From Aquisphaera giovannonii (GTDB taxonomy: Bacteria; Planctomycetota; Planctomycetia; Isosphaerales; Isosphaeraceae), in the NCBI RefSeq assembly GCF_008087625.1, contig NZ_CP042997.1:4898001-4962000 (forward strand): a stretch of DNA of 64,000 nucleotides, written 5' to 3'. How positions within the stretch are numbered: position 1 is the first letter of the stretch; the number at the start of each line of letters is the position of its first letter. A model generated the notes under the pieces. It saw nothing but the letters and a program-made list of their open reading frames with translations, was not told the DNA's origin and made no database searches. Both the position numbers and the translations under genes were made by a program. This document shows, in pieces, positions 39,614 through 48,377 of this stretch.

Positions 39614-41437
39614 TCACCAGCTCGACCCGCCGCCGCCGCCGAAGCCGCCGCCGCTGGATCCGCCGCCGCCGAAGCCTCCGCTCGACCAGCTGTAGCCGCC
39701 ACCGCCGCCGGAGTTGACGTCGACGCGGGGCTGGGTGGGGAAGGTCTGGTTCATCATCCAGATCGAGCGGTCCAGGTCGTTGACCAGCATCCAGGTGTTG
39801 AAGTCCATCGGGCTGGCCGGCCGGTACCAGTCCGGGGGCTGGGTGTACAGGTCCGCGAACGCCTTGCCCCAGCGCCTGGACAGGCCGAAGACGATCGCGT
39901 AGGGGAGCAGGCGCTCGAAGACCCCCTGGCGCTCCTGCTCGCGGATGTCGTCCGCCTCGGCCCGGCTGATGTACTCCTGCAATCCCGCGATCTTCTCCCA
40001 GGCGATCCGCCCCTTCCTCGTCCGCCGCGGCATCACCCGGCTGGTGACCGCGACGGCCGCGAGCGACGAGATCCCCGCGACGATCATCGGCAGCGGGAAC
40101 ACCCGGCCGACGATCGCGAGCTGGATCGCCGCCGCGACCGCCAGCGCGGCGAGGACCGCGACGATCCCGAGCGCCAGCGACGCGCCCCGGACGGTCTCCG
40201 GGCTGCCGTCGAAGTAGCCGTCCCGGCTCAGGCCGCCGTAGAGGTCCCCCTTGACCTGGGAGAGCACGGGGTAGAACTTCTCCCGCAGGTCGCTCAGGAG
40301 CACCTCGTCCCCGTCGGCGAAGATCCGGTTGTAGAGCAGACGCTCGAAGCCCTTCAGGCCCTCGACCGGCTTCCGCTTCGTGAAGCGGTAGTCGCCGCCG
40401 GAGGAGAACCACGAGCCGGACTTCTGCTCCTCGATCCGGAGGTACCCGCGGACGGCCAGGTCGATGATCGTGGCGGAGATGTCGCGGAGGTCCACCTTCT
40501 CGTCGACGAGCGTGCCGACCTCGGCCGGTCGCAGGCCGTCGGGGGCGTCGTAGTTCACGACGACGGTCCCCATGCCGGGCAGGTCGCGGCCCCGGGTCAG
40601 CCAGGCGAGCAGGCAGGCGGCCAGCGTGAGCGGGAAGACCGCGTAGGGGAAGTTGTCCGTCAGCCACCAGGTGAATTCCTTCCACCGGCCCGGGCGGGCG
40701 ACGGCGTCCGACGGCATCGTGATCTCGACGGTGATGCCCTCGCGGGGGCGGAGGCGCGGGGTGGTGAACTCGATCGTCCGCGCATTGATCACGCGCTTCC
40801 GGAAGTCCTTGCCGGTCGCCTTGAACGAGCCCGTCCAGGCGTCGGAGGACGACTCCAGGTCGTTCATCTCGCGGGGGAGGTGGATGGTGACCCTCGAGCC
40901 CTCGATGGGGACCTCCCACTCGGTCCCCGTCGCGTTCCAGCGGAGGACGGCGAAGTCCCCGTCCTGCCAGGCGTGGTTCCCCTCCCAGAGGATCGCGCGC
41001 TCCACCCGGTAGCGGATCCGGTAGCGGTTGCGGCCGCGGACGACGCGGCCCGCGCTGCCGATCCGGATCTTCATCAGGTTCTCCTCGTGGGAGACCGAGG
41101 CCTCGTACTCGGCGGGGGCCGACGGATCGCCGTCGTCCACGCCCAGCAGGCGGACCCGCAGGTCGTACTCGTGCATGGCCACGGCGTAGCGGACGGGGAT
41201 CACGCGGACGATGCCGTGCTTGGGCTCGCCGAAGTCGGCGTCGATGACCTCGGTGACGTCGATCGCGGCGTCCGGGCGGATGTCGAGGTCCACGTCGAAG
41301 GAGCGGATGAGCCAGCCGCCGTCGGCGCGGGCCGCGGCCGGGCCGGGCGCCGGCCCCGGGGCCAGGCCCAGGGCGCAGGCGAGGAGCCAGGCCATCCCCA
41401 GGAGCGTCGCCGGTGCGGGGAACGGTCTGCGTCTCAC
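39614..41437 (-). CDS. DUF2207-domain membrane protein
   Basis: 607 residues. A signal peptide (LLGMAWLLACALGLAPGP) is followed by the extracytoplasmic DUF2207 beta domain: IRSFDVDLDIRPDAAIDVTE, YRIRYRVERAILW and EWEVPIEGSRVTIHLP. Membrane helices lie near 255 (FPLTLAACLLAWLT), at ~425-445 and ~450-470 (LALGIVAVLAALAVAAAIQL, IVAGISSLAAVAVTS). The cytosolic region contains VGTLVDEKVDLRDISATIID, the typical winged-helix-like part, and a Gly/Ser-rich end (GGFGGGGSSGGGFGGGGGSS). DUF2207 proteins nearly always pair with LemA, as here (40-base gap, same strand); the function is unsettled. Confidence 0.9.
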   Translation of the reverse strand: MRRRPFPAPATLLGMAWLLACALGLAPGPAPGPAAARADGGWLIRSFDVDLDIRPDAAIDVTEVIDADFGEPKHGIVRVIPVRYAVAMHEYDLRVRLLGVDDGDPSAPAEYEASVSHEENLMKIRIGSAGRVVRGRNRYRIRYRVERAILWEGNHAWQDGDFAVLRWNATGTEWEVPIEGSRVTIHLPREMNDLESSSDAWTGSFKATGKDFRKRVINARTIEFTTPRLRPREGITVEITMPSDAVARPGRWKEFTWWLTDNFPYAVFPLTLAACLLAWLTRGRDLPGMGTVVVNYDAPDGLRPAEVGTLVDEKVDLRDISATIIDLAVRGYLRIEEQKSGSWFSSGGDYRFTKRKPVEGLKGFERLLYNRIFADGDEVLLSDLREKFYPVLSQVKGDLYGGLSRDGYFDGSPETVRGASLALGIVAVLAALAVAAAIQLAIVGRVFPLPMIVAGISSLAAVAVTSRVMPRRTRKGRIAWEKIAGLQEYISRAEADDIREQERQGVFERLLPYAIVFGLSRRWGKAFADLYTQPPDWYRPASPMDFNTWMLVNDLDRSIWMMNQTFPTQPRVDVNSGGGGGYSWSSGGFGGGGSSGGGFGGGGGSSW

Positions 41438-41477
41438 GGTCGTCTCGCCTCCTCTGCTCTCGAGGGCCGGCGTCGCG

Positions 41478-42122
41478 TCAGGGCGTGCCGGGCGTCGCGT
41501 CGGCCGGGGCGGGGGGGTTGCTCGCGGTCGCCGCCGCGCCGGCGCCGGCGCCCGGCGCCGGCGTGGCGGCGGGGGCGAAGTCCACCTTCGGCGCCGCTCG
41601 CTCGGCGTCGTCGAGCTGGAAGTAGGGCCGCTCGCCGAACCCCATCGCCGAGGCCACCAGGTTGGAGGGGAACCCCTGGACCAGGGTGTTCAAATCGCGG
41701 ATCACCGCGTTGTAGTAGCGGCGGGCGTACTGGACGTTGTCCTCGATCTCCACGAGCGAGCCCTGGAGCTCCTGGAAGTTCCGGCTGGCCTTCAGGTCGG
41801 GATACGCCTCGGCCACGGCGAAGAGCCGGCCGACGGCCGACGAGAGGCCCCGCTCGGTCTCCCCGCGCTGGGGCAGCGAGGCCGCCTGCGTGGCTTTCGC
41901 CCGCGACTCGACCACGCCCTCCAGCGTGCCCGACTCGTGCCGGGCGTACCCCTTGACCGCCTCCACGAGCGACGGGACGAGGTCCCATCGCCGCTTGAGC
42001 TGCACGTCGATGTCGCTCCACGCCCCGTCGGCCCGCCTGTTCAGGCCGACCAGCCGGTTGTAGGTCCACGCCACGTAGAGCAGGGTCAGCGCGATCGCGC
42101 CGCCGAGGATCCACCAGAACAC
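41478..42122 (-). CDS. LemA family protein
   Basis: 214 residues. One N-terminal membrane helix (MFWWILGGAIALTLLYVAW) is followed by the LemA helical bundle: YNRLVGLNRRADGAWSDIDV, QLKRRWDLVPSLVEAVKGYA, LFAVAEAYPDLKASRNFQEL, QGSLVEIEDNVQYARRYYNA and VRDLNTLVQGFPSNLVA, a near-perfect match to the family. The last ~45 residues are a Pro/Ala-rich tail. It is the first gene of the LemA-DUF2207 pair. Confidence 0.95.
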   Translation of the reverse strand: MFWWILGGAIALTLLYVAWTYNRLVGLNRRADGAWSDIDVQLKRRWDLVPSLVEAVKGYARHESGTLEGVVESRAKATQAASLPQRGETERGLSSAVGRLFAVAEAYPDLKASRNFQELQGSLVEIEDNVQYARRYYNAVIRDLNTLVQGFPSNLVASAMGFGERPYFQLDDAERAAPKVDFAPAATPAPGAGAGAAATASNPPAPADATPGTP

Positions 42123-42390
42123 GAGCAGCCTCCTTCGCGTGCCGCGACCGCCAACGAGCCCGCGGCAGGCAGTCTAACCGAGAGGGAGAGGGGCACGGAA
42201 GGGGCGGGGCGGCGGCCAACTGGCCGGCCGAGCTATGATCCACGCGAGGTCTCGGTCGACTTTCCTATTCGGCCTGGGCCATTCATCCTGCCAACTTCCC
42301 CGCACGACGCTAGGCCTCAACCCGCAAGCGGGGACCGCCGTGGCATGTCGCCAGGCCCTCCTCATGCACGATCCGCGAGCGGAACGATAT

Positions 42391-42561
42391 CTCCCTCTCC
42401 CGCTCGGCGGGAGAGAGGGGTGGGGTGAGGGCCTTCGATCGCCCCGGCCCCGCGGAGGGCTTTCGATCGCGAGTTCGCCGCATTCGCGAGGTCATACGGT
42501 CCGCGATCGGAGGCCCGTCCTACCCTCACCCCACCCCTCTCCCGCCGAGCGGGAGAGGGAG
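42391..42561. repeat. REPIN-like element with ~40-bp inverted arms
   Basis: The left arm CTCCCTCTCCCGCTCGGCGG.. continues to GTGGGGTGAGGG; the right arm ..CCCTCACCCCACCCCTCTCC ends GCGGGAGAGGGAG. The two ends are inverted copies around ~85 bases. One further CTCTCCCGCCGAGCGGGAGAG hairpin follows at 42580-42600. The gap 42123-42717 contains no gene. Confidence 0.7.
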
Positions 42562-42717
42562 AGGGAGTCTCGCCTCCGGCTCTCCCGCCGAGCGGGAGAG
42601 GGAGAGGGAGAGGGAGACTCGCCTCCGGCTCGAGGATGCGGACAAATCGACAGCGGGAGGCGGCATCCTTTCGGAGAGAAGACGTAAGCTGGCAAGTCCG
42701 AAAGGAGCATCCGAGGC

Positions 42718-44112
42718 TCATCCCCCCCCCGACGGCACGTACGTCAGCCCCCCCGAGGGGAAGATCCGCACCGAAGGCTCGCCGCCATGACCGGTCCTCG
42801 CCGCGGCGGCGATGGCGGCGGACCAGAGCTTCGATGGGTCGTCGAAGATCCGGACGGGGCCGAGGCGGGGGCCGATGCGGTCGAAGAGGGGGGGGGCGTA
42901 CACGAGGACGGCCCGGTCGACGACCAGCTCGCGCGCCCATCGGAGCATGAACGCGGCCGGCGAGCCCTTCGCCGAGAGCACGCGCTCGGCCAGCGGCACG
43001 GCGCGGCGGATGCCCCAGCCGCCGGCGGCGCCGGTGGCCGCGATCAGCCGCATCGCGGTCCGCGGGAACGAGCGGTCGATCTCCTCGGGGTCGGTCCAGA
43101 AGAGGCCCGCGAGCACGCCCCCGGGCCGGCTCGCCGCCCGGTGGTGGAGCAGCACCTTGAAGCTCTGCATCGGGTCGCCCGGCCAGGGGTGATTGCCGGC
43201 CGCCACGATGTCCGCCGGCGCCGCGGCCGGCGCCCGGAACCGCCGCCTCGCCTCGGCGGCGAGCGCGTCCTGCACCCGCTCGGGATGGCCGGCGGCCACC
43301 CGGAAGACCTGGCCCGGCGCGCCCAAGAGGTGGCTGATCGAGAAGCACGGCCCGAGCCGGCCCGCGGCCTCGTGGATCGCCCGCCGCATCGGGTTGGACG
43401 CCGCGTCGCCGCCGAGCAGCCGGCCGGCGTCGCGGCCCTCCTCGCCCGTGATCCCACGCCGGTGCAGGGCCCCGAGCGTGCTCCGGTGGCTCGTCCCGGG
43501 GAAGATCAGCTTGTAGCCGCCGCCGAAGCCCGCCTGGAGGTGCGGCAGCACCGACCCGATCAGGATCCGCAGCCCGGCCCGGGCCACCGGCGCGAAGACA
43601 CGCACCGGCAGGCCCGTCGCCGTCGCCCCCAGGTCGTCGTAGGCCGAGAGGTCGTCCACCGGCGGGCTGTGGCACTCGTACGCCGCGGCGACCTCCGGGC
43701 CGACCCGACGCTCCATCGCCGCGCGGTCCACCGCGTGGTGACGCCCGACCCCGGCGACGATCGCGACGTCCCCCGCGGCGACGCCCGCGGCCTGGAGCTC
43801 CCGCAGCACGGCCGGCAAGGCCTCGCGGACGGGCGTCCAGCGCGAGGGGTCGTCCACGACGACCGCGACCCTCATCCCCGGCCGGGCGAGCTCCCGCAGG
43901 CGGCCCATGCCGTCCGGCGTGCCGAGCGCCGCCGCGAGCGCGGCCGGGTAGTCGGCGAGCGCCCCGTCCAGGTCCGGCCGGACGACGTCCCCCTCGCAGA
44001 CCGTCGCCCCCGGCGGGAAGGCCAGCCGGAGCGAGCCGGCCGGCCCCCAGGGGACCTCGCACGACGAGACGGGCGGCCCGTTGCGTCCACCGGACCCGTC
44101 GGACTCGGACAT
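42718..44112 (-). CDS. LarA-like (DUF2088) nickel-pincer racemase family protein
   Basis: 464 residues from ATG 44112 (MSESDGSGG). Family features: an N-terminal DUF2088 fold with RELARPGMRVAVVVDDPSRW and VAIVAGVGRHHAVDRAAMER (the HH site), ECHSPPVDDLSAYDDLG, then IGSVLPHLQAGFGGGYKLI, matching LarA's 'H..AGYSGG.K' with the lysine that bonds the nickel-pincer cofactor. LarA enzymes racemise or epimerise 2-hydroxyacids. The accessory larB/C/E genes are not in the window. The C-terminal region (MRLIAATGAAGGWGIRRAVP) is longer than in LarA of Lactobacillus. Substrate unknown. Confidence 0.8.
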   Translation of the reverse strand: MSESDGSGGRNGPPVSSCEVPWGPAGSLRLAFPPGATVCEGDVVRPDLDGALADYPAALAAALGTPDGMGRLRELARPGMRVAVVVDDPSRWTPVREALPAVLRELQAAGVAAGDVAIVAGVGRHHAVDRAAMERRVGPEVAAAYECHSPPVDDLSAYDDLGATATGLPVRVFAPVARAGLRILIGSVLPHLQAGFGGGYKLIFPGTSHRSTLGALHRRGITGEEGRDAGRLLGGDAASNPMRRAIHEAAGRLGPCFSISHLLGAPGQVFRVAAGHPERVQDALAAEARRRFRAPAAAPADIVAAGNHPWPGDPMQSFKVLLHHRAASRPGGVLAGLFWTDPEEIDRSFPRTAMRLIAATGAAGGWGIRRAVPLAERVLSAKGSPAAFMLRWARELVVDRAVLVYAPPLFDRIGPRLGPVRIFDDPSKLWSAAIAAAARTGHGGEPSVRIFPSGGLTYVPSGGG

Positions 44113-44370
44113 GCGTTCCAAGATCGTGACCCTCCATGCCCCGGCGCCGCCGCCCGCAGATCCGCCAGGATCGATCGCCCCGCGAGCGGCCGTCGCGGCA
44201 GGATCCCACCATCCCGCAAAACCCGACCGCGGGCAACCGCGGGCGGCCGTATCCCGGCACAGGCCGCGTGCAGAGGGGGCCGAGGAAAACCGATAGGGTG
44301 AGGCAAAGGATCGCTCGGGAACCGTCCTCGACGGTCGGGGCCCAGGCCGCGGGATGGAGCGCGTCACACG

Positions 44371-45732
44371 ATGGATCGATCGATGCGGGGCCGGAGGCGG
44401 CCGTGGGCGTACCGGCCCGGGAATGAGTCGCTGGAGGATCGCCGGCTGCTCAGCGGCGGCACGTGGCCCCCGTACATCCCCCGCGCCGAGCTCCGCGCGT
44501 TGCTCCATCAGGGGACGCCCGCGGTGCGCCCGAACACGCCGGTGCTCCCCTACGGCGTCGCGGCCAAGGTGGCGACCTACGTGGACCCGACGGCCCGGAT
44601 CGTCAACGGCTACGCGGTGATCGTCGGCTCGCCCGGCTTCATCGGCCCTTATGCCACGCTGGACGCCCACGGCGGGCTCATCCAGGTCGGCAACAGCTCG
44701 GTGATCCTGGACAACGCCGCGATCGTCGCCAACACGGTGCACGCCGGCACGGCGCCGGCCCCCGAGGCCCGGATCGGCAGCTTCGTGTACGTCGGCTACG
44801 GCGCGACGATCCAGGGCCCCAGCACGGTCAGCTCCTACGACGCCACCAGGCCGACCTCGATCGGCCCCGGCGCCGTGATCGACGGGGCCACGATCCAGCA
44901 GGGGGCGATCGTCTCGGCGCTCGCCCGCGTGGGGCCGGGCGTGACGGTGCCGTCGGGGATCCGCGTCCTGCCGGGCGCGGACGTCGCGACCGACGCGGAG
45001 GCCTCCGACCCGGCGCTCGGCAAGGTCGTCGCGGCGACGTCGTCGGACCTTTCGGACGTCACCAAGCAGCTGACGAACAACCTGCTGCTGGCCCAGGGCT
45101 ACGTCACGCTCTACCAGGGCCAGTCGGCCACGGGCGTCAGCGCCGGGGTGCCGACCACGGTCTCGGGCATCTACTACGGGAACCTCGCGGCCGTCTCCGG
45201 CGTGTCGCGGCAGCCGGGCTCCCCCACGGCCTCCACGGCCTTCCTGCCGCCCGGCAAGGGGGCCCAGTTCCCGAGGCCCCGCGGGGGCCTCGCCCAGAGC
45301 ACCCTCTACAACTTCCACGCCAGGGTCACCGGCCAGGCCCTCTTCCACCAGCGGGCCCGGGCCGTGCAGGCGAACTCCGGCCGCGGCGTCGCCATCCGCG
45401 CCGACCAGGGCCAGCCGATCACCATCGGCTCCATCGCCGGCCTCGGCAACGGCGTCACCATCAACTCGCCGGGCGGCGGCGCGCTCACCATCGGCCAGGC
45501 CTTCACCGCCGGGAACAAGGCCACGATCCTGGGCGACGGCACCCGGACGGCCGTGATCGGCGACAACGTCTCGATCGGCAGCGGCGCCGTGGTCTCGGGC
45601 TCGTCCCTGGGCAGCGGCACGACGGTCGGCGACCGTGCGTACGTCCTCAACTCCACCTTCCCGGCCAACTCGAGGATCCCCGCCGGGGCCATCTACATCA
45701 ACAACGCGCTCGTCGGCACCGTGCAGTGGTGA
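44371..45732 (+). CDS. LEPR-XLL-type protein with hexapeptide beta-helix
   Basis: 453 residues. SLEDRRLLSGGTWPPY near residue 21 is the LEPR-XLL signature. Residues ~65-210 are left-handed beta-helix (hexapeptide) rungs like gamma-carbonic anhydrase/acyltransferase folds: VDPTARIVNGYAVIVGSPG, FIGPYATLDAHGGLIQVGN, SSVILDNAAIVANTV, ARIGSFVYVGYGATIQGP and AVIDGATIQQGAIVSA. A second helix covers ~340-450 (TIGSIAGLGNGVTINSPGGG, VIGDNVSIGSGAVVSGSSL). The His triad of carbonic anhydrase is not evident. Such an exported beta-helix could be structural or carbohydrate-active; the function is unknown. It is divergent from the LarA-like gene. Confidence 0.65.
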   Translation: MDRSMRGRRRPWAYRPGNESLEDRRLLSGGTWPPYIPRAELRALLHQGTPAVRPNTPVLPYGVAAKVATYVDPTARIVNGYAVIVGSPGFIGPYATLDAHGGLIQVGNSSVILDNAAIVANTVHAGTAPAPEARIGSFVYVGYGATIQGPSTVSSYDATRPTSIGPGAVIDGATIQQGAIVSALARVGPGVTVPSGIRVLPGADVATDAEASDPALGKVVAATSSDLSDVTKQLTNNLLLAQGYVTLYQGQSATGVSAGVPTTVSGIYYGNLAAVSGVSRQPGSPTASTAFLPPGKGAQFPRPRGGLAQSTLYNFHARVTGQALFHQRARAVQANSGRGVAIRADQGQPITIGSIAGLGNGVTINSPGGGALTIGQAFTAGNKATILGDGTRTAVIGDNVSIGSGAVVSGSSLGSGTTVGDRAYVLNSTFPANSRIPAGAIYINNALVGTVQW

Positions 45733-45762
45733 GCGGCACAGGCAGGCCTTGATCTCCCAGAC

Positions 45763-45838
45763 TCGTGGGAGCCGGCCCCATCCGGCGACCGGGCGGGCAG
45801 CGGCTCACCGGGTCGCCGGACGGAGCCGGCTCCCACGA
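45763..45838. repeat. R1 repeat, full inverted unit
   Basis: TCGTGGGAGCCGGCCCCATC (45763) and ..GGACGGAGCCGGCTCCCACG (to 45837) form ~28-base inverted arms around a ~20-base centre. It is located 30 bases after the beta-helix gene stop and before the convergent oxidase gene, so it may also act as a terminator. Confidence 0.75.
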
Positions 45839-45877
45839 GGGGGGAGACGCCGCCCGCCTGCAATTTGCTCCCGACGC

Positions 45878-47140
45878 TCAGAATCTCCCGACCGCGTACG
45901 GCGCCGGGTCGATGTGCGGGGCCTCGCCGCCGACGAGCTCCGCGACGAGCTTGCCGGTGGCCGGGCCCATGGTCATGCCGAGCATGTTGTGGCCGGCGGC
46001 GACCAGGACGTTGGGGGTCGCGGGCGGGGCCCCGATCAGGGGGAGGCCGTCGGGCGTCATCGGCCGCCAGCCCCACCACGAGTCCTCCGGCGCGCCGGTC
46101 GTCTGCGGCTTCAGGTAGCGGTTGGCCGTCTCGGTGAGCACGCCCAGGCGGCGGGGGTCCAGGCTGGCGTCGGGGCCGACGAGCTCCATCATGGAGCCGA
46201 TCCGGAAGCCCGAGTGGAAGGGGCTGACGGCGACCCGGTCCTCCTCGAAGATCATCGGCACGCCCGGGCTGCCCTCGGGCCTCGGGTAGGTCACCGAGTA
46301 GCCCTTGCCTGGCTGGATCGGGACCTTGCAGCCGAGCTCGCGCGCCAGGCCCGGCGTCCACGCCCCGGTCGCCACGACGACCCGCCCGGCCGGGATCTCG
46401 CCGCCGTCCGTCCGCACGCCGGCCGCCCGGCCGGCCTGCCGGAGGAAGCCCGTCACCTTGCGGTTCTCCAGGATCGACACGCCCAGGCCCTCCAGGACCC
46501 GCTTCAGCTCGGCCATGAGCCGGTCCGGCCGGAGCTGGGCGTCCCCCTCGTAGAGCCATCCCCCCGGCAGGCCCGGCTTCAACGCCGGCTCGAACGCCGC
46601 CAGGGCGTCGCCGTCGAGCCGCCGCGCGGGGGTGTCGAACCGCTCGCGGAGCAGGTGGTCCACCTCCGCGTAGTGGTCCATCGCCGCCCGCGTCCGGAAG
46701 ACGAAGAGCAGGCCGTTGCGGTCCCACTCGCAGTCCAGGTCCTCGGCCGCGATGACCTCGTCGTAGAGGGCCCGCGACGACTTCGTGAGCGCCAGGATCG
46801 GCCCGGCGGCGGCCATCATCGCGGCCTCGTTGCAGTTGCGGGCGAACCGGAGGAACCAGCCGGGATGGCTGAGCACCGTCCCCAGGCCGATCCGGATCGG
46901 CGAGCCCTTCCGCATCATCGTCCGCAGGGTCGTGCCGATCGCCCCCGGCCCGGCCAGGGGCAGGACGTGGCTCGGGCAGATATATCCGCAGTTCCCGCGC
47001 GAGCAGGCCCCGCCGAAGGGGCCCGCGTCCACGACGGTCACGGCGTGCCCGGCCTTCGCCAGATAGTAGGCGGAGAAGGCCCCGACGACCCCCCCGCCCA
47101 CGATCACCACGCGATCCTCATCCGACGCGGTCGCGGTCAT
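45878..47140 (-). CDS. FAD-dependent D-amino-acid (D-hydroxyproline) dehydrogenase/oxidase
   Basis: 420 residues from ATG 47140, overlapping the epimerase stop (ATGA). DAO/DadA fold: the FAD Rossmann motif VVIVGGGVVGAFSAYYLAKA at the N-terminus, FGGACSRGNCGYICPSHVLP, the substrate-domain strand VPIQPGKGYSVTY, and the C-terminal WWGWRPMTPDGLPLIGAPPA with the G-x-x-NVLVAAGHNMLGMTMGPAT motif that closes the flavin site. Position in a cluster with a hydroxyproline epimerase and a DapA-type deaminase identifies the likely substrate as cis-4-hydroxy-D-proline, oxidised to pyrroline-4-hydroxy-2-carboxylate. Confidence 0.85.
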   Translation of the reverse strand: MTATASDEDRVVIVGGGVVGAFSAYYLAKAGHAVTVVDAGPFGGACSRGNCGYICPSHVLPLAGPGAIGTTLRTMMRKGSPIRIGLGTVLSHPGWFLRFARNCNEAAMMAAAGPILALTKSSRALYDEVIAAEDLDCEWDRNGLLFVFRTRAAMDHYAEVDHLLRERFDTPARRLDGDALAAFEPALKPGLPGGWLYEGDAQLRPDRLMAELKRVLEGLGVSILENRKVTGFLRQAGRAAGVRTDGGEIPAGRVVVATGAWTPGLARELGCKVPIQPGKGYSVTYPRPEGSPGVPMIFEEDRVAVSPFHSGFRIGSMMELVGPDASLDPRRLGVLTETANRYLKPQTTGAPEDSWWGWRPMTPDGLPLIGAPPATPNVLVAAGHNMLGMTMGPATGKLVAELVGGEAPHIDPAPYAVGRF

Positions 47141-48081
47141 GATCGGATCCCCTCCCGGAACGGGTCGGCCGGGTCGAAGAGCAGCGTGGCCTCGGCCGTG
47201 ACGTACGCCTCGCCGGTGATGGTCGGGATGATCCGGCCGCCGCCCTCCGCCCGGCGATAGGTCCCCTCGAAGACGCTGCCGATGACGCTCTCCTGCCGCC
47301 AGGCCTGGCCCTCGTCCAGCTTCCCCTCGGCGGCCAGGCAGGCGAGCTTGGCGCTCGTGCCGGTGCCGCAGGGGCTGCGGTCGTACGCGCCGCCCGGGCA
47401 GAGCACGTAGTTCCTCGCGTGGTTCGCCGGGTCCTCCGGCGGCCCGAACAGCTCGACGTGGTCGATCTCCGCGCCCCCGGCGCCCGTGACGCCGCCCTCC
47501 TCGAGCGCCCGGCGGATCAGGGTCGTCCGCCGCAGGAGGCCCTCGGCGGAGCCCAGCTTCAGCTCCAGATCGGCCGCGGGGGTGAGGAAGAACCAGTTGC
47601 CGCCCCAGGCGACGTCGCCGGTGATCGGCCCGACGCCCGGCACGTCCACGGCCACGCCGGCCTTGAGCCGGTAGCTCGGGACGTTCTCGATCGACACCCG
47701 CGCCCCGCCGCGGTACTCGAAGCCGACGACGCCGACCGGCGTGTCCAGCCTGTACGAGCCCGGCCCGATCTTCCCCATGTGCGCCAGCGTCACCGCCACG
47801 CCGATCGTCCCGTGCCCGCACATGCCGAGCACGCCGACGTTGTTGAAGAAGATTACCCCCGCGACGCACCCGGGCTCGTGCGGCTCCACGAGCATCGCGC
47901 CGACCACGACGTCGGACCCGCGGGGCTCGTTGACCACCGCCGACCGGAAGCGGTCGAACCGCTCGCGGAAGGCCTCCCGACGCGCCGACAGCGGCCCGCC
48001 GCCGAGGTCCGGCCCCCCCGAGGTCACCACCCGCGTCGGCTCGCCGCCGGTGTGGGAATCGATCACCTGGACCCTGTCCAT
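47137..48081 (-). CDS. Proline racemase family, probable 4-hydroxyproline 2-epimerase
   Basis: 314 residues from ATG 48081; AGGAGG is eight bases upstream, better spaced than for ATG 48087. Family signature: VQVIDSHTGGEPTRVV at the start. The acid/base pair is Cys88 in MCGHGTIGVA and Cys238 in DRSPCGTGTSAK. Having both cysteines (not Thr at the second site) means racemase/epimerase rather than the trans-3-hydroxyproline dehydratase. It interconverts trans-4-hydroxy-L-proline and cis-4-hydroxy-D-proline. It is co-translated with the FAD oxidase downstream. Confidence 0.9.
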   Translation of the reverse strand: MDRVQVIDSHTGGEPTRVVTSGGPDLGGGPLSARREAFRERFDRFRSAVVNEPRGSDVVVGAMLVEPHEPGCVAGVIFFNNVGVLGMCGHGTIGVAVTLAHMGKIGPGSYRLDTPVGVVGFEYRGGARVSIENVPSYRLKAGVAVDVPGVGPITGDVAWGGNWFFLTPAADLELKLGSAEGLLRRTTLIRRALEEGGVTGAGGAEIDHVELFGPPEDPANHARNYVLCPGGAYDRSPCGTGTSAKLACLAAEGKLDEGQAWRQESVIGSVFEGTYRRAEGGGRIIPTITGEAYVTAEATLLFDPADPFREGIRS

Positions 48082-48181
48082 CGCCATCGCCTCCTGTCGC
48101 CGACCGGCCCCGGCCCGCCTGCGGTTCATCCCGATAGGCCGGCGTCATGAATCACGCGAGGGGGGAACGCCCAGAGGATGC

Positions 48182-48371
48182 TTCCCCCCTTACGAAGGGG
48201 GGATACAGGGGGGTGTTTTCGATCGCCTCGGCCTGGACCAAGACACCCCCTCCAACTCCCCCTTCGTAAGGGGGAGAGCCGGAATGGCTTCTCCGGCCCT
48301 GTAATCGTCCTCGCCTCCCCGGGGCTTCTCTCCCCCTCTTCTCCGTGCCCTCCGTGCCTCCGTGGTGAGCC
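48182..48371. repeat. R2 and R3 repeats between epimerase and deaminase genes
   Basis: 48182-48283 is a full R2 unit (CCCCCCTTACGAAGGGGGG ... CCCCCTTCGTAAGGGGG around GATCGCCTCGGCCTGGACC). 48326-48371 is an R3 copy (TCTTCTCCGTGCCCTCCGTG then CCTCCGTGGTGAG), which ends seven bases before the deaminase stop codon. Together they fill the gap between the two genes. Confidence 0.7.
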
Positions 48372-48377
48372 CGCCCC

